Shown: piece by piece, positions 61,959-64,000 of the stretch
Position numbering within the stretch: position 1 is the first letter of the stretch
Layout of the letters: each line of letters begins with the position of its first letter
NCBI RefSeq assembly: GCF_039830135.1
Contig: NZ_CP156081.1
Location: 3,210,001-3,274,000, forward strand
Source: Defluviimonas sp. SAOS-178_SWC
Lineage (GTDB): Bacteria; Pseudomonadota; Alphaproteobacteria; Rhodobacterales; Rhodobacteraceae
Length of the DNA: 64,000 nucleotides
Reading direction: 5' to 3'
Program-made: the position numbers and the translations under genes
Notes under the pieces: generated by a model
What the model was told of the DNA's origin: nothing
Seen by the model: the letters and a program-made list of their open reading frames with translations, nothing else
Database searches by the model: none

Positions 61959-62837
61959 TCAGACGCGGATGCCCACCTCGCCGAGAAGCGCGCGGGTGCG
62001 GTCGCTCATGCTGCCCATGCGCCAGATGATGAAGTAGCTTCGACCTGTCCTAAGCTGATAGTCTTCCAGTGCGACCAGCCGGCCCGCCTCGATTTCGAAC
62101 TGAAGAACGGAGGGACAGCCTAGCGCGATCCCCTTGCCACGCAATGCGGTGTCGAGTGTGCTGCCATAAGAGCGCAGGTTGACCTTCGGCGCGGCCGCAA
62201 TCTCGCTGTTCCCGCTTAACGCGGCGAAATCGCTCCAGTTGATCCATTTTGGAGTCAGCTTGTCGAAATCGAGAAGTGTCGCAGTTGGGAAGCAGCTCGT
62301 CGAACTGATCAGCGAGGGCGCCGCGACGGGCAGCCAAATCTCTTCGAACAGCGGCGCTCCATCCCAACCGGTAGGAATATCCGAACCGTAGAAAAAGACG
62401 GCGTTGGTTTCGAGTGAAAAAAGATCGGCGTCCTTGTCCGATGCGGTCATTGTCACCGGCACGGCGTTCGGACCAAGCAGGTATTCATTGATGCGCGGGG
62501 TCAGCCAGTACTGCGCCACCGCGACATTCGCCGCCAGCGACAGCCGTTCAGTGCCCGTTGTGCGGCGCATTTGCTGCAAACAGGAATTCAGATAATCGAG
62601 CGCCTCGGTCGCATTCGCAGCCAGTGTTTTTCCGTTGCGCGACAGCGAGATATTGCGCCCGCTTCGATGTACGAGTGGAAGGCCCAGCCAGTCTTCCAAC
62701 ACTTTCACCCGCTTACTGACAGCCGCCTGGCTGACATTCAGTTCTTCAGCGGCACGGGTGAAGTTGCCGTGTCGGGCTACGGCCTCGAAAAACAGGAGAT
62801 AGTCGAGCGGCGGCAGGGAGCGACGGAAGTTCTTCAT
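61959..62837 (-). CDS. LysR-family transcriptional regulator (GcvA-like)
   Basis: The 292-residue protein has the LysR helix-turn-helix (YLLFFEAVARHGNFTRAAEELNVSQAAVSKRVKVLEDWLG) and a shorter-than-usual effector domain. It is convergent with the importer operon and divergent from the M24 gene at 62968, with about 130 bases between; it may control that gene. Confidence 0.87.
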   Translation of the reverse strand: MKNFRRSLPPLDYLLFFEAVARHGNFTRAAEELNVSQAAVSKRVKVLEDWLGLPLVHRSGRNISLSRNGKTLAANATEALDYLNSCLQQMRRTTGTERLSLAANVAVAQYWLTPRINEYLLGPNAVPVTMTASDKDADLFSLETNAVFFYGSDIPTGWDGAPLFEEIWLPVAAPSLISSTSCFPTATLLDFDKLTPKWINWSDFAALSGNSEIAAAPKVNLRSYGSTLDTALRGKGIALGCPSVLQFEIEAGRLVALEDYQLRTGRSYFIIWRMGSMSDRTRALLGEVGIRV

Positions 62838-62967
62838 AACTAGTGGTTATCATAAATCCACAACATATGTCACTTTGGAAATCGCCGCATCAAGCCTACG
62901 TTCCAGCAGCACTTCGGCCCGTTTGTCGGGAACGCAGGGTTGGGTCGGACGCGAGAGGGGATACCAT

Positions 62968-64000
62968 ATGTTTACCGAAAGACTGTCCCGTTTTCAGACT
63001 CGCCTGGCCAAGGCCGGTATCGACGTGGCTCTGATCACGGATGACGACAATGTCTATTACCTGACAGGTTACTACGACTATCTGCACATGGAATTCGGTC
63101 GCCCGACGATCCTCGTCGTGCCGAAGGACGGCCCCTCGCTTCTGATCACGCCGACCATTGACCTGAACTCCGCGAAGGCCGCAGCGCGGGTAGACCGCAT
63201 CGCGCCTTGGAATGACGGCATGGGGAAGGAATGGCGTGAGGAATTGCCGGCCGCCGTAAAGGGCGCAAGCAAGGTGGGGATCGAGCCCGGCCATATGCCA
63301 CCGCTCGTCCGCGCCTATGTAGACGAACTGGTCGGCAGCGAAAAGCTGACCAGCGTCACGCCGATCCTCAACGACATGCGGATGATCAAGTCGACAGAGG
63401 AACTGCAACTAGCCCGCCATGCCGGACAGGTCGCGACCTCGATGATGGCCGCCGGGCGCGCGGCGATTGCCGATGGTGTGCCGGAATACGAAGTGGCAAT
63501 TGCCACGTCGCAGGCCGGGACCCGCAAGGCGGCCGAACTCTTGGCGGCGCATTACGACGACGCCGATATGTCGCCCAACACACATTTCCTGCAGATCATG
63601 GCCTCGGGCCGTGACATCATCAAAACCCATCACCGCGCCTCAACCCGCATCATGCGGCAGGGGGAGCCGGTCTTCCTGTGCTTCTGCGGCATGACCAATT
63701 TCCACCGCTTCAAGCTCGGGTTCGACCGCACCTTCTGGATCGGCGAGGCGCCCGCCGATCACGTCGAGGTATATGAGGTGGCGCTCGCCAGCCAGAAGGC
63801 GGCCCTTGCCGCGCTCAAACCCGGCGTCACCGCCGAAAGTGTACACGCGGCCTATGCCGAGGTCATTCAGGGCGCGGGTTTCGAATATCCGTTCCGCTGC
63901 GGTAGAGCGACCGGGTTCAGTTTCCTTGAATCCCCCCAGCTTGTCACCGGCGACAAGACTATCATCCAGCCCGGAATGGTGCTGGCCGTCGATGGCTCGG
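62968..64000 (+). CDS. M24-family creatinase-like hydrolase, runs off window
   Basis: The frame from ATG 62968 stays open to the last base (344 codons). It has the creatinase N-terminal domain (ERLSRFQTRLAKAGIDVALI, NVYYLTGYYDY) and the pita-bread C-terminal domain, but the M24 metal ligands are missing: FLCFCGMTN and LGFDRT replace the two Asp positions and GRATGFSF replaces the His motif. Metal-free members include creatinase, and ectoine hydrolase DoeA/EutD is related. The 3' end lies outside. Confidence 0.8.
   Translation, partial: MFTERLSRFQTRLAKAGIDVALITDDDNVYYLTGYYDYLHMEFGRPTILVVPKDGPSLLITPTIDLNSAKAAARVDRIAPWNDGMGKEWREELPAAVKGASKVGIEPGHMPPLVRAYVDELVGSEKLTSVTPILNDMRMIKSTEELQLARHAGQVATSMMAAGRAAIADGVPEYEVAIATSQAGTRKAAELLAAHYDDADMSPNTHFLQIMASGRDIIKTHHRASTRIMRQGEPVFLCFCGMTNFHRFKLGFDRTFWIGEAPADHVEVYEVALASQKAALAALKPGVTAESVHAAYAEVIQGAGFEYPFRCGRATGFSFLESPQLVTGDKTIIQPGMVLAVDGS

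Overview
The window looks like accessory DNA from an alphaproteobacterium, most likely a member of the Rhodobacteraceae or a close relative. The reasons are high GC, dense catabolic operons with ATGA start/stop overlaps, Ehu-type ectoine transporter genes, a glycine-betaine/quaternary-amine block, and IS66, IS3, IS6, IS21 and IS481-type relics typical of that group's plasmids and islands. The genus cannot be fixed from the sequence. No rRNA or tRNA gene and no CRISPR array was seen.

Layout. 1-4.7 kb: two paralogous SH3-domain secreted proteins, an AraC regulator and two CPBP-type membrane proteins, the first frameshifted and the second ending inside an IS. 4.6-8.0 kb: a dead, 5'-truncated IS66 copy followed by an ImmA/IrrE gene remnant and a chimeric IS3/IS6 transposase relic. 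8.1-17.8 kb (minus strand): an operon-like run of two cupins, a nitrilase-family amidohydrolase, a CoxG-like protein, a Rieske oxygenase and a molybdenum hydroxylase set with two large subunits. 18.4-23.9 kb (plus strand): a BMP-type (nucleoside-like) ABC importer plus a cysteine hydrolase. These two divergent blocks look like uptake and oxidative/hydrolytic breakdown of a nitrogen-containing heterocycle. 24.4-31.1 kb: an XRE-cupin regulator, nested IS3 relics, a minus-strand set (MDR oxidoreductase, carboxymuconolactone-decarboxylase-like, cyclase) and a divergent VanB-type reductase that could serve the Rieske oxygenase.

31.1-39.4 kb is a mobile-element graveyard: IS fragments, a truncated gene with motifs resembling T7-like/family-A single-subunit polymerases, an array of CAGGGAA repeats and hairpins interrupted by a complete IS66 element, a divergent ImmA/IrrE + XRE repressor pair, a ParB-like/DNA methylase fusion and a DUF5681 protein. 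This polymerase-repeat-repressor module is the best candidate here for something undescribed.

39.5-53 kb (mostly minus strand): quaternary-amine catabolism. It holds truncated DHDPS-like and ProX-like genes around an istB scrap, LysR and GlxA/AraC regulators, a ProVWX importer, an N-methylproline-demethylase-like flavoprotein, a non-pyrrolysine MttB-family methyltransferase and a dimethylglycine-dehydrogenase-like enzyme. 52.9-64 kb: an ectoine-type utilisation region with an EutA-like racemase homologue, GntR and AsnC regulators, an M20 amidohydrolase, a diaminopropionate ammonia-lyase-like enzyme, an M24 hydrolase, EhuBCDA-type transporter genes, a LysR regulator and a second, metal-ligand-less M24 (creatinase-like) enzyme running off the window.
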